Of a stretch of DNA of 64,000 nucleotides, positions 12,131 to 24,399 are shown one piece after another. The notes under the pieces were generated by a model, which did not search any database, was not told the origin of the DNA, and worked only from the letters and a program-made list of their open reading frames with translations. Positions within the stretch are counted from its first letter, which is position 1, and every line of letters starts with the position of its first letter. A program made the position numbers and the translations under genes. This DNA comes from Nepenthes gracilis (lineage: Eukaryota; Streptophyta; Magnoliopsida; Caryophyllales; Nepenthaceae): assembly GCA_033239525.1 (NCBI GenBank), contig BSYO01000020.1:11162308-11226307 (forward strand), in the 5' to 3' direction.

Positions 12131-15100
12131 TGTGATAGTCCACGTCCTAAAACCCGTCATTAATCTTAATCATAAATTATTATCCTTTAAATATCAATAT
12201 TACCAGTTAACTACATCATAGTTAATGGGACATGAGTCTTCTATGAAAATATTTCAATTCACCTATACATGGATAATAACCCAATATATATAATATTCAA
12301 ATACATTGCCACGTCATCTGTGCTCTAACATCAACTAAACAATATAATGTCAATTTTATATTAAGGAAAGATGCTTACTAAATCAGTCATATACAAATCT
12401 CTGGAAACAAATAACATCTATAAAACTTTAATCATCTGAACTACATAACTTATAGAAGATATATTGCTCCATAACATTCATCAATCTGATAAAAAACTTT
12501 ACATTATTTTTCTCTCAATCTACGTTTAAAGTCAGCTATAAAATAACAATTAAATGCAATACATGCTATTTCAAAATGTAAGTTAACAAAAATGACAACT
12601 TTAGAGGCAAAAACTAAACACTTTAAGCTTCACTCCAATTTGTTACGTATAAACTCATACAAATCATTTGAAAAGTTAGTAAAATAGTAAGGAGTGAGTC
12701 AAATACTCAACAAGGTATAATATATAGCAAATATTATACAATCTTTTTACTTAAAATATAACAATAGGAATATAGATTATCATAAAATACAATAATTTAA
12801 AATATAGTTAGAATACTTATATAATTCTCTTTCTAATTTCTTATCTTATTCTTTCTTTATCATAACATACTTCTTATTTTTTATTCTTATCTGCCAAAAT
12901 ATGTTGATAATTTACTTTTTGGAGGGATCAAGTCCAATAAGCCTTACTAACTAAATGAGCAATTGATCAAAATCCAGATTGTATTTTTCTCCACACAATT
13001 AAAGGTCTATCATCCTATTCAAGAACTCAGAGGTGAGCTATTTAAATATTATCTTCCTATAGACGGGGCCGAAAATTGCATTACAGTATTGAATCAAATA
13101 ACAATCTTCCACAATAATATATTAAGTCATGCCAGAATATACTATCTATTGATTAATTTTTAATCTAATTTATTACTTTCTTTACTTAGAAAAATTTATA
13201 CATATTATTTTTAAAATTTTAGTTCTTACCCTTTTGGAGAACAGTTCACAATTTTCTTAATAGTATTGCAGAATTTTCTTTCTTTTTCTTTTTCATAATG
13301 TATTATACATTTTATCATCATAAAATGTAATATACAGTATGAAATTTAACATTAAAATATGCCAAAAAAAAAATTTAGGAAGTCCAATACAAATTTAATA
13401 TGCATACAGTACACAATTAAATATATAGTATATTTTTAACATATAGCGATAATATTCAATGATTTTATTGCGTTTCAGATTTTGGGGTCCGGTGTAACAC
13501 AAATATTTGAGGGTGTAAAGATATAGAGAGGGAGAGAAAAATACCGGGGTTTACGTGAAAAACCTCCCCCGGAACGAGGAGAAAAAATCACAAGGCTCAA
13601 GGGTCTGAAAGATGCTTCACTATGGATGAAAAAGTTACAAAATAAAAGTTTGTGGGAGTATCTTCCCTTTCTCTTCCTAGCCTCTCTCCCTTGAAAGCTC
13701 TCTCCTTTTTTGATCTCAAGAGCCTTTTCCTTCTCGCCTAGATCAAGGAGAAAAGCCCATTGCTTAGAGTCTTTGCTAGGTATTTATAGTGGAAAAATGT
13801 CCCTTAAGAGTAGTCTGCGTGGCAGCCGGCGTATGGTTGGGAGGATGTCCACATGCTCTGTTGGCTGCGTCAGGCGCGTTGGGAAGCTGTCCACCTGCCC
13901 TACTGGCTATGTTAGGCATGCTGGCGCGTGCAGGGAGGCAAGTTGCCGGCGCCGCTGATTGGGCCTTATCGTGTCAGGCGTGCAAACCCTTGATGTCAAT
14001 CTTGAAGTGACAATGCGTGCTCTGAGCGTCATTATGCGCTGTGGAGGCGGTGTTTTGCAGTGGGTGCGTGCTCCTTGGTAATAGCGAAGTTGCTTAGTTG
14101 GCGCTCACGGCCGTGTACCAAATGGTCCTCGTCCTTAAGCGACGTGTCTTGTCCCTTTGTGAGTATGCGGACTCGTTAAGGGAGACAGCTCTCGGATGTT
14201 AACTGCTCTCATAATGATTGAAGGATCTTCGGTTCCTTATGGAGAGTCCTTGGGTCTTTGCTGACCTCTCGGATTAATCTGGAACCCGAAGGAATGTCTG
14301 ATATCCTTTGGCTTCTTGGTCACAGTGTACCATCTGAGTTGACATACTTGGTCATTTTTGCTTCTTGTGTGGAGGCGCCAAGGCTGTCCTTGTCTGTTAA
14401 AAAGTCCTCTGGTCTTTTTCCTAGTCCTTGGGTACGTGGGGCTGGAGTCCTCGAACGTTTCTCGGATTTCCTTGATGACGTCAACCCCTTGTGGCATCCT
14501 TGAGCTCCTATTGGTTGAATGGGCCTCTCGTACTTTTGTTGCTTCTTGGGCTAGCCTGTTTTCTTGGTCCGTGGGCGCGTCTTTGGGCCTTCCTTTTGGG
14601 CCTTATTTTATGGGCCCCAGTATTGGGACCCAACAAATTTAAAATTGATAACTACGAAACACATACATGTATAGATTATTATTATGCATCTAAATATAAA
14701 GAGAATTCTGAAATAATACATATAATTATGATACAGAAAATTAAATAAGAATTCTTGCGAAATTTCTTTACAAAATCATGAAGAACCAATAATTATACAT
14801 ATTTTTTATATTTTTACTTTTAAATCATAATTTGGATGGATATTAGAACAATAATACTTGAAAGGGACGGGAATAAAAAGCAATAAAGAAAAAGGAGAGC
14901 TAAAAGCACACTTATCTTAACCTGATCTACAAATTCTTAACTTGCTTCACCTCAAAATCGGACTTGGTAGCATTGAATCCCAGACACTCTCTCTCTTCTC
15001 CTCGGCGTTCTTTCTCCTCTTGCACCTAACCCGAAGAAAATGACGAAAAACTAAACGCAGGGTGATTTTATATCAAATGTGGCACTCGAGCGCTAGTTGG

Positions 15101-15433
15101 GCGAGCCTCAGGTGTCATTGGCACCAAAATGTCCCTAAGATCAGCACCCGAGTATAACTTGAGCGAGACCTAAGCGCCAAATTGTAGCAGCATCCATTGA
15201 AATCGTCACTCGAGCATAGCTCGAGCGCACTTTGAGTGCCATGCAAATCTAGAATTGGCGCTCTAGTGGGGCTTGAGCTTTCCTTAGGTGCTCGTCAAAT
15301 CTGCATCAAGTACAAACCACCCTGGTCCAATTTTGACTTTTTTAATCTAGTTTTTCATATTTTTTGACTTCAATTTTTATTATATTAGTTTAATTAACCA
15401 TGATTAACATGATTTAAAAACTTAGACCTTACA
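12131..15433 (-). mobile_element. LTR-like repeat, family X, nested in Y and split by solo LTR Z
   Basis: Runs from TGTGATAGTCC to GACCTTACA on plus, so it reads TG...CA on minus. Its two pieces (12131-13482, 14636-15433) align with family X: an ATTTTCTTT block, TTACTAACTAAATGAG, then a CT-rich stretch and a GAGCGC-rich tail. The tail holds about four imperfect 50-bp units (15080-15310). The target duplication is not clear (GTGAT against GTAAC). No coding capacity. Confidence 0.5.
13483..14635 (-). mobile_element. solo LTR Z, 1,153 bp, minus orientation
   Basis: On the minus strand it begins TGTTGGGTCCC and ends CCGGACCCCA. Flanks GATTT (13478-13482) and AATTT (14636-14640) are a near-match target duplication. 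A TATA-like ACTATAAATA lies at 13790-13781 on minus, about 850 bp into the LTR, as expected for U3. GC content jumps sharply at both borders and family X homology resumes after it. The frames at 13.7-14.75 kb have no domain and are chance frames in the LTR. It was probably left by recombination between two LTRs of a Ty3/gypsy element. Confidence 0.75.
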
Positions 15434-17836
15434 GTAACCTTATTCGATAGCGTCAAAATAGTAGATATTTTTGGTAACCTTAGAGATAAGATTGAGACAC
15501 CAGGTGAGTTAGAAAGAATTTAATAAAATATTATAAAATTTGATCGAATATTCAAACTTTCATTGAATTTTCTCTCGCTCATGTGATAAATGATTCTTTC
15601 TGTTGATTTTAACCTTGTGTGTATATTTTATTGGTACTCTATGGATAAGTAAATGAGAAAATATAAAAATTTTACGGTATCTGAAAGAATGGGAGTTTGT
15701 GAGACCTTAGAATAGTTTATACTTTTCCAACACATTTTTATTTCGGAGGTTGAGGTTATTGATATTAAGGAATGATACTTATAACCTAATAATCATCGTA
15801 GAAGATAATATTAGGGATATCATTGACGAGGGGTATCAGAGATGGTATGAGTATATTACGGGTATAACATTTGATAGGACTGTAATGATAGTGGGGATAC
15901 CATGTATATTGCATAACCTTGTGGTACTAACCAAATCATTATGAGTGTAAATATGTGGCCTTCGATTCCCCATAACATAATAATATTCATGGAGATTATT
16001 GTTATCTCATACGGTGAAAATTATTATTATCTCATATAGTTGTTACCTTGTATTGAATTGATAATCAGATTCGATGGAATTCATATTATATTCCTGATAT
16101 TTAGTTGTTTATATGGCTTTTGGATCATTAACACAACATGTTATTAAATCTCGGATAGCGAATTGTATATCGCATGCTATTATTAATTTTATATATCTTA
16201 TATTATAATTTGATATTCTTATTTGTATTCTTGTATTATTATTTATATTTACTTGTTAGGTATTTGGCTCACTTTTTTTATTTTTCTAACTTAAAAGTAG
16301 ACAAGTTGATATTAGATTAGTAGAGATCGTATATCACTACGGTGATTTCAAGTGGAGACGAACCTTGAAGCTTGAAGCTATCATGATGAGATATTCTGAT
16401 TATTTATTAGCTTATTCGTATTTAGATATTTATCAGGATTGCATTCCCAAAAATTCAATTCAATGGAAATTATATTTTCTTATTATTTTGAGAAACTTTT
16501 TTATTGTAAACATTATATTTTTTGATATATTTATGAGGATTGTGAATTATCATTGATTTTTGATGATTAATAATTTTTAACTCATTTATAGTAATAGATG
16601 TTGAAATTTTATAATACATAATAGATGATTTTGATGAGTTAGAGGATCTTTTGTAGAATCAGTCTGGGCCAGGTCCAGGAACTTGGGTTTGGGTTGTTAC
16701 ATAAAAATTTTACACAATTTTACATAATTTTTATATATTTTTAAATTTGTCAAAAATATCTTAATCTTTTAACAAATTGTAGAGTTTTTTTTTTCTAATT
16801 TTTTATTATATTATTATCATGCAGTACATAAAAATTTTGTGAAAACTTGAATATACAAGTTCTTGAACATACAAAACTATATTATTAGTTTCTCAAATAA
16901 AATTACAAAAGAATTAGTACATTGAGACATTTTAACATTTTATTTTAAATAACATGTATGCAGGACAATCATATAAAATTTCAAGACATTCAAAATATAT
17001 ACTTAATGATTTTAAGTATGTAGAAATATAATGTACAAAATTCATAACATATTAGCATATTAAACCAGATTCTTAACATATGTATAAGTATATTTATAGA
17101 AAAATAACTTAATAAACCAATCTACATTAATTAAGAATATAATTTTTATAAAAATAGTAGGGAGTGAGAGTGAAGACTAATGCATATAATAAACAAATAT
17201 CTTAAGTACGAAAATATATTATACATAAGTATTTGGAACAATTAATTCTCTGAGAAGTAGAAAGAATTCAACAATAAAGGAAATGAGACTTGGAATGCAC
17301 TTATCTTAATTTTAAATTATCAAAACTTTGCTTTGATCGGTTTTAATTTGCCTTCTCTAATTTAATCTCTCTTTCTCTCTCTTCTTCTCTTCTTCTCTTC
17401 TCATTCTCTCTCTTCTCTAAAAATTTGACAGAAAATAAATGACAATCAATCAAATATGACTTATATAATAGATTAGCACATGAGCGCTTGTTGGACGCAC
17501 ATCAGGCATATAAGTACCACATTGGGTGCGTGTCAGATATTGGTATTCTGTCTCAACGCGCTTGAGCATCCCTCAGGCATTTATCGAGCATGAGTACATG
17601 AAAAAGCGTATTCGAGTTCCATTCAAACGATAGTAAAGTGCAACCTTCCTACCTAGAATGTGTATGGGCATGAATTAGGCGCGTGTTGAATACCGGTCAA
17701 GCATCCATCAACTCACAATAATCCAATTTAAAATTGACTTTTGACCCAATTTTTTTCATTATTTAACATTAACTTTAATTAACTTAACTTAATAAATCAT
17801 AATTAAGTTTAAAATTTGAAACTCGTGCTTTATGCA

Positions 17837-20473
17837 CAAGATTGAGATCAAATTGAGTAAGATGAAAGAAACTCAAATCACCCGACAAGCCACATCAACC
17901 AGCAGCTAAATGTGTTGTTTAGTGCACCGCCTACTAAACCCATTCTTGTAAACATTACAGTCTCTCAATAAAGAGTATTATCTTCTTAGAAGGTAAACTG
18001 CTCATTGAGTAAATAGCCATAACCCCTCAAAAGAAATGCCTTCAGTAATCCTTTAGGAAATCACTCAACGACAAACCATTGATCCTTTATGAATACAAGC
18101 CCATTTATATAGAAAAAAGCACTTTTTGCTAGGGTTTCTCTTACTATTTAAAAGATCTTCCATGCTTCTCGTGAGTATTTACTCTTTCCTAAAGCAATCC
18201 AGAACGTTTGTTTAAACACAAGTCTCGTGGTTTTCAAGCATGTATAAGACGGTTTGGAGCATGTATTTTATATAACATTTGCCCATAAAAAAATTTTAAG
18301 GCATGGAACACTACATTTTAGAAGTCAAAATTTATCATTTTTTAACCTTAAGTATTTTAATTTAGCTAGTTTTTTTTAGTTAATTTGAGTGTTGAATGAT
18401 AAATTAAAAAATTATTTTTATACTTTTACGCTATTTTTTATTTATTTTTGTTGGGTTGATTATTTGGGTTAGAAGATTAGCCTATTTTAAAATTTTCTCA
18501 AGTTAAAATCTAAATTTATGATACAGATCAAGCATATATTTGGTTTAAATAAGTTTACATGAAAGATATTTAGTGTCAACAATTGTCAATGTTAGAATAG
18601 CAACTAGAAGGCAAAGAAAAACATACTCTGAAATACACAACTTCACCATTAACCAAACTAAATATAGCAATGATGATAATAATAATATTTTATTTCTAAT
18701 CATGATTTATGTGATAAATTTCAATACTGATCCTTCCAATATTGCTTCCCATTTTTAAAATTTAGATCTTCTGTTTAGCAAATTTGGAGTCCGAAATCGA
18801 AGGAAGCAAATAGAAGCTCATACTTATATTAGAAGACACTCATCTGAACCAGGTAACAGAGGTTTTAGGTCTAAGAAATGAATCAAGTAAGGTGCAAATA
18901 AAGTTTAAAGTGGAAAAGTTCTTACCATAAAATCGTTCTGCTACTCTACTAACTTTCTGACTTAGCGTTTCTTTCATATAGGACAAAAAATGACAAAATA
19001 GAGTTGTCAATTTTGAGTGTTTTATAGATGCTCTTATTAGTCACTTGGAGAAAGGTAGCAAAGTGAGTTCAGTTTTGAGAATTGTGTATATTATATAAAG
19101 AAAAATTGTTTTTATCTTCCCTTAAGTGTGTTAGTTGAACGAGAAAGCCTTACATGGGAGCTCATAGAGTCGGACCTCATTGGCTAAGTTCCTTTCACCT
19201 TGCGACTCACGGTCAAACGCTTTTTGAATGTCGACCAATCTATCACTTGATCGCTTCAATGCCTCTAATTTGAAAGATAACAGGAAAGCCTTCTCTCAAA
19301 TTAGAGAATGTGATACAAATAATGACTTTCTTTGTTAGGATATAAATCGGTTAGGCAACTGTAAAATTTTTTATTTTCATTTGGTAGAAGGCAAGTTGAA
19401 ACTCTACCCCAATCAAGTGAAACTTAGAGTCTAAAAGAGTTCATGATCTGATTTATAGGTTATTCACCCGTGAGGAACGACTAAGAATGTCCATTAAAAG
19501 GAGCAGATCGATAGGGTTGTTTTTCAAGTATGAATAGAACAATCTAAAGAGAGTATGCAGCCTAGAGAGATGACCCTATCTCTTTGAGATAGCTATTTCG
19601 TCATGCCACTTAATATGTTTACAACTTGCATTTCATGCTTTTTTAACTCATTGGCTATTGAGTTCTTTGTTGGAGGTTGAGTTATACTTTTTGTTTGTTG
19701 TATATACTAGCAAGTTAAGAGATTCTTATGTCATTTTTTTTTATAATTAATAATTTATAGAGATAACATCAAAATTATATATATTTAATAGCTCGAATAA
19801 GGTGATAATACAATTACGATGATAAATAAAAAAATCTTAAACAAAGTAACATGCGATTAAAATCTAATAATTCTGACTGTATGTAAAGATATAACAGATA
19901 TAAAAATTTACGCATTGTAGATAAGAAAAGATCATTATATTGGTTAGAATAATCTAACCAACTCAAATACTGTTAGATCAGAAGTAAAAATACCCCCGGG
20001 AACCATCGGATCCTCTCCAACTGTAATCCCACCAATGAATGGGAACCATTGGATCCTCCTAGTTTCTCATCTAACTCCTCAAATTTAATTTTTAGGAATA
20101 AAATTTAAAAAATATGACAATTTATTTTTACAATATTTTATATTTTAAAAAATAAATTTAATAAAAACCATTAAAATAAGAAGAACCAGGGATCTAATAT
20201 TCTCCCCAAGTTGGAAGGGTAGGAGCCCCGGATCCGAAGGGTACCGGGTCTGGTTTAGGCTCATACCATGCGGGCCAACGTAGTCTGCCCGTTTTATGTG
20301 GGGCCCACAGCCCAAGTAAACAACAAGGCAACGGAAAATAAAAAGAAAAATTAAATTAAAATAACGTGCCGTGGGGCTCACAAACCAAGAAAAATTAAAA
20401 ATGAGAAAACGTTTTGCAAGACGTACCGCCCTTCAACTTCAACGCGCCGCTCCAGCCACCAGTGTGGCAACCA
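17837..20473. other. no gene seen; includes upstream region of the PRA1 gene
   Basis: AT-rich with small frames lacking domains. Near the gene an 18-bp word GGGAACCATYGGATCCTC occurs twice (19998-20015 and 20041-20058). A partly complementary GGATCC-containing segment lies at 20200-20240, perhaps a small degenerate hairpin element. No convincing TATA box was located; the proximal region (20335-20400) is A-rich. Confidence 0.4.
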
Positions 20474-21136
20474 ATGTCGTCGTCGCCGCCGACCATACCG
20501 ATTTCCTCTCAGCAAACAACCCCATCCCATTCCCAAACCCCGATAGCCACGGCGGCCTTCCGCGCCTTCATCACCCGCCTCTCCTCCTCCATCCGCCAAG
20601 GCTTCTCCCATCGTCGCCCATGGTCGGAGCTCGTCGACCGGGCATCGTTCTCACGTCCTGACTCCTTTTCCGAGGCTGCCTCCCGCGTCCGGAAGAACTT
20701 CTCTTACTTTCGAGTCAACTACATCTCCCTCCTCGCTCTTATCCTCGGCTTCTCTCTCCTCTCCGACCCTTTTTCTCTCCTCGTCCTCATCTGCCTCCTC
20801 GCCGCTTGGTTCTTCCTCTATCTCTTCCGCCCCTCCGATCAGCCTCTCGTCATCTTCGGCCGCACATTCTCCGACACTGAAACCCTTGGGGTGTTGATCC
20901 TCTCCACTGTTATCGTGATCTTCCTCACTAGCGTAGGATCGCTTCTGATCTCCGCTTTCATGGTCGGATTGGCTATGGTTTCTGCTCACGGCGCTTTCAG
21001 GGTTCCGGAGGACCTGTTTTTGGACGATCAGGAGCCTGCTAACGCCGGATTCTTTTCGCTCTTTGGCAGCGCCGCTTCTTCCGCCGCTGCTGCAGCATCC
21101 TCCGTCGCCGCTCCTGCCGTGGTCACCAGAGTTTGA
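20474..21136 (+). CDS. PRA1: PRA1 family protein (prenylated Rab acceptor), B-type
   Basis: Intronless gene for a small membrane protein of the ER/Golgi/endosomal system. In the PRA1 family these proteins bind prenylated Rab GTPases and act in vesicle traffic. I chose the ATG at 20474 (220 aa) because the family starts just upstream of a short Pro/Gln/Thr tail. An in-frame ATG at 20414 would add 20 unusual residues. Visible are a basic RPW motif (48-50), a charged stretch SRVRKN (70-75), two long hydrophobic hairpins (about 83-118 and 136-172) split by RPSDQPLVIFGR, and the C-terminal HGAFRVPEDLFLD (172-184). It ends in an Ala/Ser-rich tail and VTRV. All family landmarks and the length fit, with no breaks. 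It is the only clearly intact host gene in the window. Confidence 0.95.
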   Translation: MSSSPPTIPISSQQTTPSHSQTPIATAAFRAFITRLSSSIRQGFSHRRPWSELVDRASFSRPDSFSEAASRVRKNFSYFRVNYISLLALILGFSLLSDPFSLLVLICLLAAWFFLYLFRPSDQPLVIFGRTFSDTETLGVLILSTVIVIFLTSVGSLLISAFMVGLAMVSAHGAFRVPEDLFLDDQEPANAGFFSLFGSAASSAAAAASSVAAPAVVTRV

Positions 21137-22680
21137 GGTCGTGTCGTATCTGATCTAATCGGATATGGTACCATAGTATTGTAGATTCATATATTTTGTT
21201 TTGATTCATTGGAATTGTTGCCCTTTTTCTTGTTAGGAAGTCATTCGTTGTTGACTTGAATCTTCGGTTAATCGTTAGGGTTTTGGATTTTATACAGACG
21301 TGTACTGGACAATATACATCTAGATCCATGCTTGCTTTCATTTTATTTGCATCCTCTACATTGCTTTCACTCTTTGAACAGCTTATATGGTAGGTTTATG
21401 ATTTCGAAGGGATCAATGAACGAACGACTTACCATCTTTGTTGCCAGTGTGTTGAATTCTCATTTTCTAAATCTCTTAGTTCCCAATTGGTTCTGGCAAA
21501 AATACTATTCCATGGTTTAATGGGTAACTAGAAAACGAGTTTGGTCTGAAAAGCAATGGAGTTATCCATGGACCAATAAATCCGGATTCTGCACACCATA
21601 AATATAGACAAAAGGTCTCAGTGATATCTTCCAAGATTACCTTCAGCGCCCAAATCACTAAAATACTAGACAAGCAAGAAGGTGTAAAGGGAATGAATAT
21701 CTCTTCCGTGAAAGAAATGACAGTGAGAGGAACAGGGGATTCCTTAACGAGAAGTTGAATGTAGGGTCTTATATAGGGTCGGCTCTATGCCCTTGAAGGT
21801 CCTTGGTGACGGATGAGAGAGAATGGCTATAAGAAAATCTTCCCAAGAGGGACAACACTGATCTGCTAGTTGTAGTTCTTTAAAGCTGATTCTGTGTGTT
21901 TTCTTGAAATGGAGATTGAAGTTTTTTTCTTAAGTAGCACTCAAAGTGCTGGATTTTTAGGCTAGTTTGAATATGCCCAGACTTGTGTCTCTATTTGAAA
22001 AAAGGTTTTATATTTATAGAGGTGCTAGGTGTTGAGTACCAAACCGAGCCATGTAACTTTTATATAATTTTTTGGCATACTTGTATTTTTTAGGAATTTA
22101 GGTAAATTGAATTTGAATTTTAGTATTATAAAAAAATGAGATACTTTATTGTAAAAATTAAGACATTTTAATGTATACTAGTATCAATGATTAAAATGTC
22201 CAAAACCCTTTATATGGAAAAATATATTTAAAAAATTTTCTTTTATATTTGATTGTTGCCTGTTACTATTACTTACTTGTATTTCTATACTTAGTTAGTG
22301 ACTTAATTGTGCTCTATACAATCAACATTATTACTTGCTCATGATTGGATCTCGTGAACAACCCTCACATGGAAGTTTGTTAGGGGCTCAATTCGGCTGG
22401 TGTTCACCAACAAGCATGGATTTTGATAATATTTGTTGAATAGATGATTGTTGATTAAATTGAAGGTAAGTTTGTTGATTAAATATGGTTGTTTTGGTAT
22501 TTTGAAGCATAGGATGAATACTATGATGATGAGAAAGTTGATAAAACCATGTAAAAAATGAGCACCATGGAGTTATTGTCACGACTTCTGTACCAAGTAC
22601 AAATATAATGACTTTATAAAAACAATTAAGCAAGATTGAGTCGGGACATTGTAGAAAGTATTAGATAATCCAATAATATA
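21137..22680. other. 3' flank of PRA1 and unassigned DNA
   Basis: T-rich sequence just after the stop is presumably the 3' UTR. Beyond about 21.5 kb nothing coding is recognisable and no transposon ends were found. Confidence 0.45.
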
Positions 22681-24200
22681 TGTACGACGTCCCAAGATAT
22701 GGCCAAAACTCTCGAGTTTAGCCCCAAATCAAGTACTTGCCCAAACTTAACAAAATATAAAGTAACAATCGTCTACAAATTATAGCCCAACATTTTCCTC
22801 ATATGAACCGCAATTGGAGGCCCACAGCCATACAATAAATTGTCTAAACATGATACATGCCAACACTAATGTAAACCGATTGTTTTCGAAATCATATACA
22901 ATCTAAAAATACAACTAACATCACTTCTAAGTTAATCCTTTAGAGAACTTCTCAATGTTCAAAACTCTGCAAAGAGATCCTTGCCTGCTAATCTGGAAGG
23001 TGATGAAACATAGGAAGAGTGAGCTTAAAACTTAACAAAGCATATATATATGCATGTATGTGTGTTTGTGTGGGTGCATATGTGGATATACAGGGCAAAA
23101 ATGTGACAAGGACGAACACAATAATTGTATGCAGAATGCCGACAAGTAAGAACTAATGTCCAACGATAAATCTCGCTAACTAGGGTCAAATATTGAAGGT
23201 TAAACTATAGATTCTTATCTTATAGTTCGGGCCATATGCCACTATTTAAATCCTGTAAGTAAGCTGACAAAATATTATGCTATATAGATGGGGACAAATG
23301 CCACTTTTATAATTATGGATGTTAGGTAACGATTTTTACTTAATATTAATATGTTAGGATATATTCAAATATGTTCTATAAATTATTTTTAATGGTTCTT
23401 ATTTAGACGAAGGAAAGATTCTACACAAATGGAAAAATTTCTAAAATGTTGCAAAGCAAATATCTTGAATTTAACTTAGTTATAGAGGATTTTATCAAAT
23501 TCTTGCATAAAAGGATACTTGCAAGGCCAAATACTAAAGGATTTTATGATTTTATCACAAATATGCTTAAATTAAGGCACAAGCTTTCAATATCTTATGA
23601 TCTATGAGTGAAATCAACATGCATGCAAACCAATATTAAGAGCAGTAAATAAATGCTACATGCATATGAAGTTAGACAAGAATCAAGAAGAATATGCTAA
23701 AAATTTCAGTAACAAAATTGGACTTAGATGCAGTTGCTTGAAATTGAAATCATCTAGTTCTAACTTGAAATCACTTCAGAATCACATTTCCTTTCTTTTT
23801 CTCTCTTCTCCTCTTCTCTTTCTCCCTCTTCTCTCAAAAATCTCCTAAAAATGACTCAAAAATTGAATATATAAATAGATGCGTCAGTTGTGCATCCAAC
23901 AGGTATGAGAATATTTAACTGCTAGTGCATGTACATCCCTTGTGTGTAGCCTTAGGTGCACACTTCCTGCTACTGGTGCACACTTAGAGCGCCATCATGG
24001 TATATCAGGCGGGACTCCTACTTCTATATATGCATGAGCTTCCCTTCTTGCACCCCTCTAGCATCCCCGTACTGCTAGTTGCACATGAGTGCTGCTTGTG
24101 CGTAGGTTAGACACTGATTTTCTTCCTTCAATTATTTGATTTTTCATTTGAAACACAATTATCCCTAGCAATTTACTTCATTTAATTTATACTGACATCA
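22681..24200 (-). mobile_element. LTR-like repeat, family X, third diverged copy
   Basis: It has the same plan as the family X copies at 8.4-17.8 kb: a TGTACGACGTCCC start, a TGCCTGCTAATCTGGAAGG block matching the 8.65-kb CCTGCAAGTGATTG block, a CT-rich tract (23790-23835), then a tail with GTGCACAC/GAGCGCC words (23880-24110). Ends are approximate and a clean target duplication is not seen. No coding capacity. Confidence 0.4.
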
Positions 24201-24399
24201 TATATATCATATTTTAGCAATTGGGTGTTGTAGTTATGTTCAAATGTTGTAGAGATAATGGTGATTTGAATGGTAGTTGAGTGGTTGTTAAGCTTGCTAA
24301 TGTAATATATTATATTGATGATTTGATATGTTGTTAAGTTGGTGCTGATACTATGACAAGGACTAATTATAGTCGTAACAATGTTATGATTTAAAATTA

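Larger units (their letters stand above)
10599..16701 (+). mobile_element. solo LTR, family Y, about 2.8 kb, itself split by a nested repeat
   Basis: It starts TGTAATACTC and ends GGGTTGTTACA, and is flanked by a perfect 5-bp direct repeat TAAAA at 10594-10598 and 16702-16706. These are the marks of an LTR-retrotransposon integration. Removing the nested block 12131-15433 leaves about 2.8 kb without coding capacity, so it is best read as a solo LTR. It includes the compound microsatellite at 10.85-10.99 kb, a GT-rich tract, and a GGTAAG donor-like word near 11265. The TGTAATACYC...GTTACA ends resemble long LTRs of Del/Tekay chromoviruses; that assignment is inference. Confidence 0.65.
10196..17836 (-). 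mobile_element. LTR-like repeat, family X, copy B, split by a nested insertion
   Basis: The pieces 10196-10598 and 16702-17836 together match copy A (8800-10195) in order. The first covers the TTTTCTAC...ACAATG part, the second the GTTTTTTTTTCTAA through CT-rich (17360-17425) and GAGCGC-rich (17475-17700) parts. They are separated by the 10599-16701 insertion. The exact right end is uncertain: I place it at TTTATGCA. No target duplication could be recognised for this copy. Confidence 0.5.

Noticed and set aside
13710..14750. Cluster of frames of 70-95 codons on both strands
   Set aside because: They lie inside solo LTR Z and its border and carry no domain.
20651..20989. Acidic 112-codon minus frame
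   Set aside because: Exactly antisense to the PRA1 coding sequence; a codon-bias shadow.
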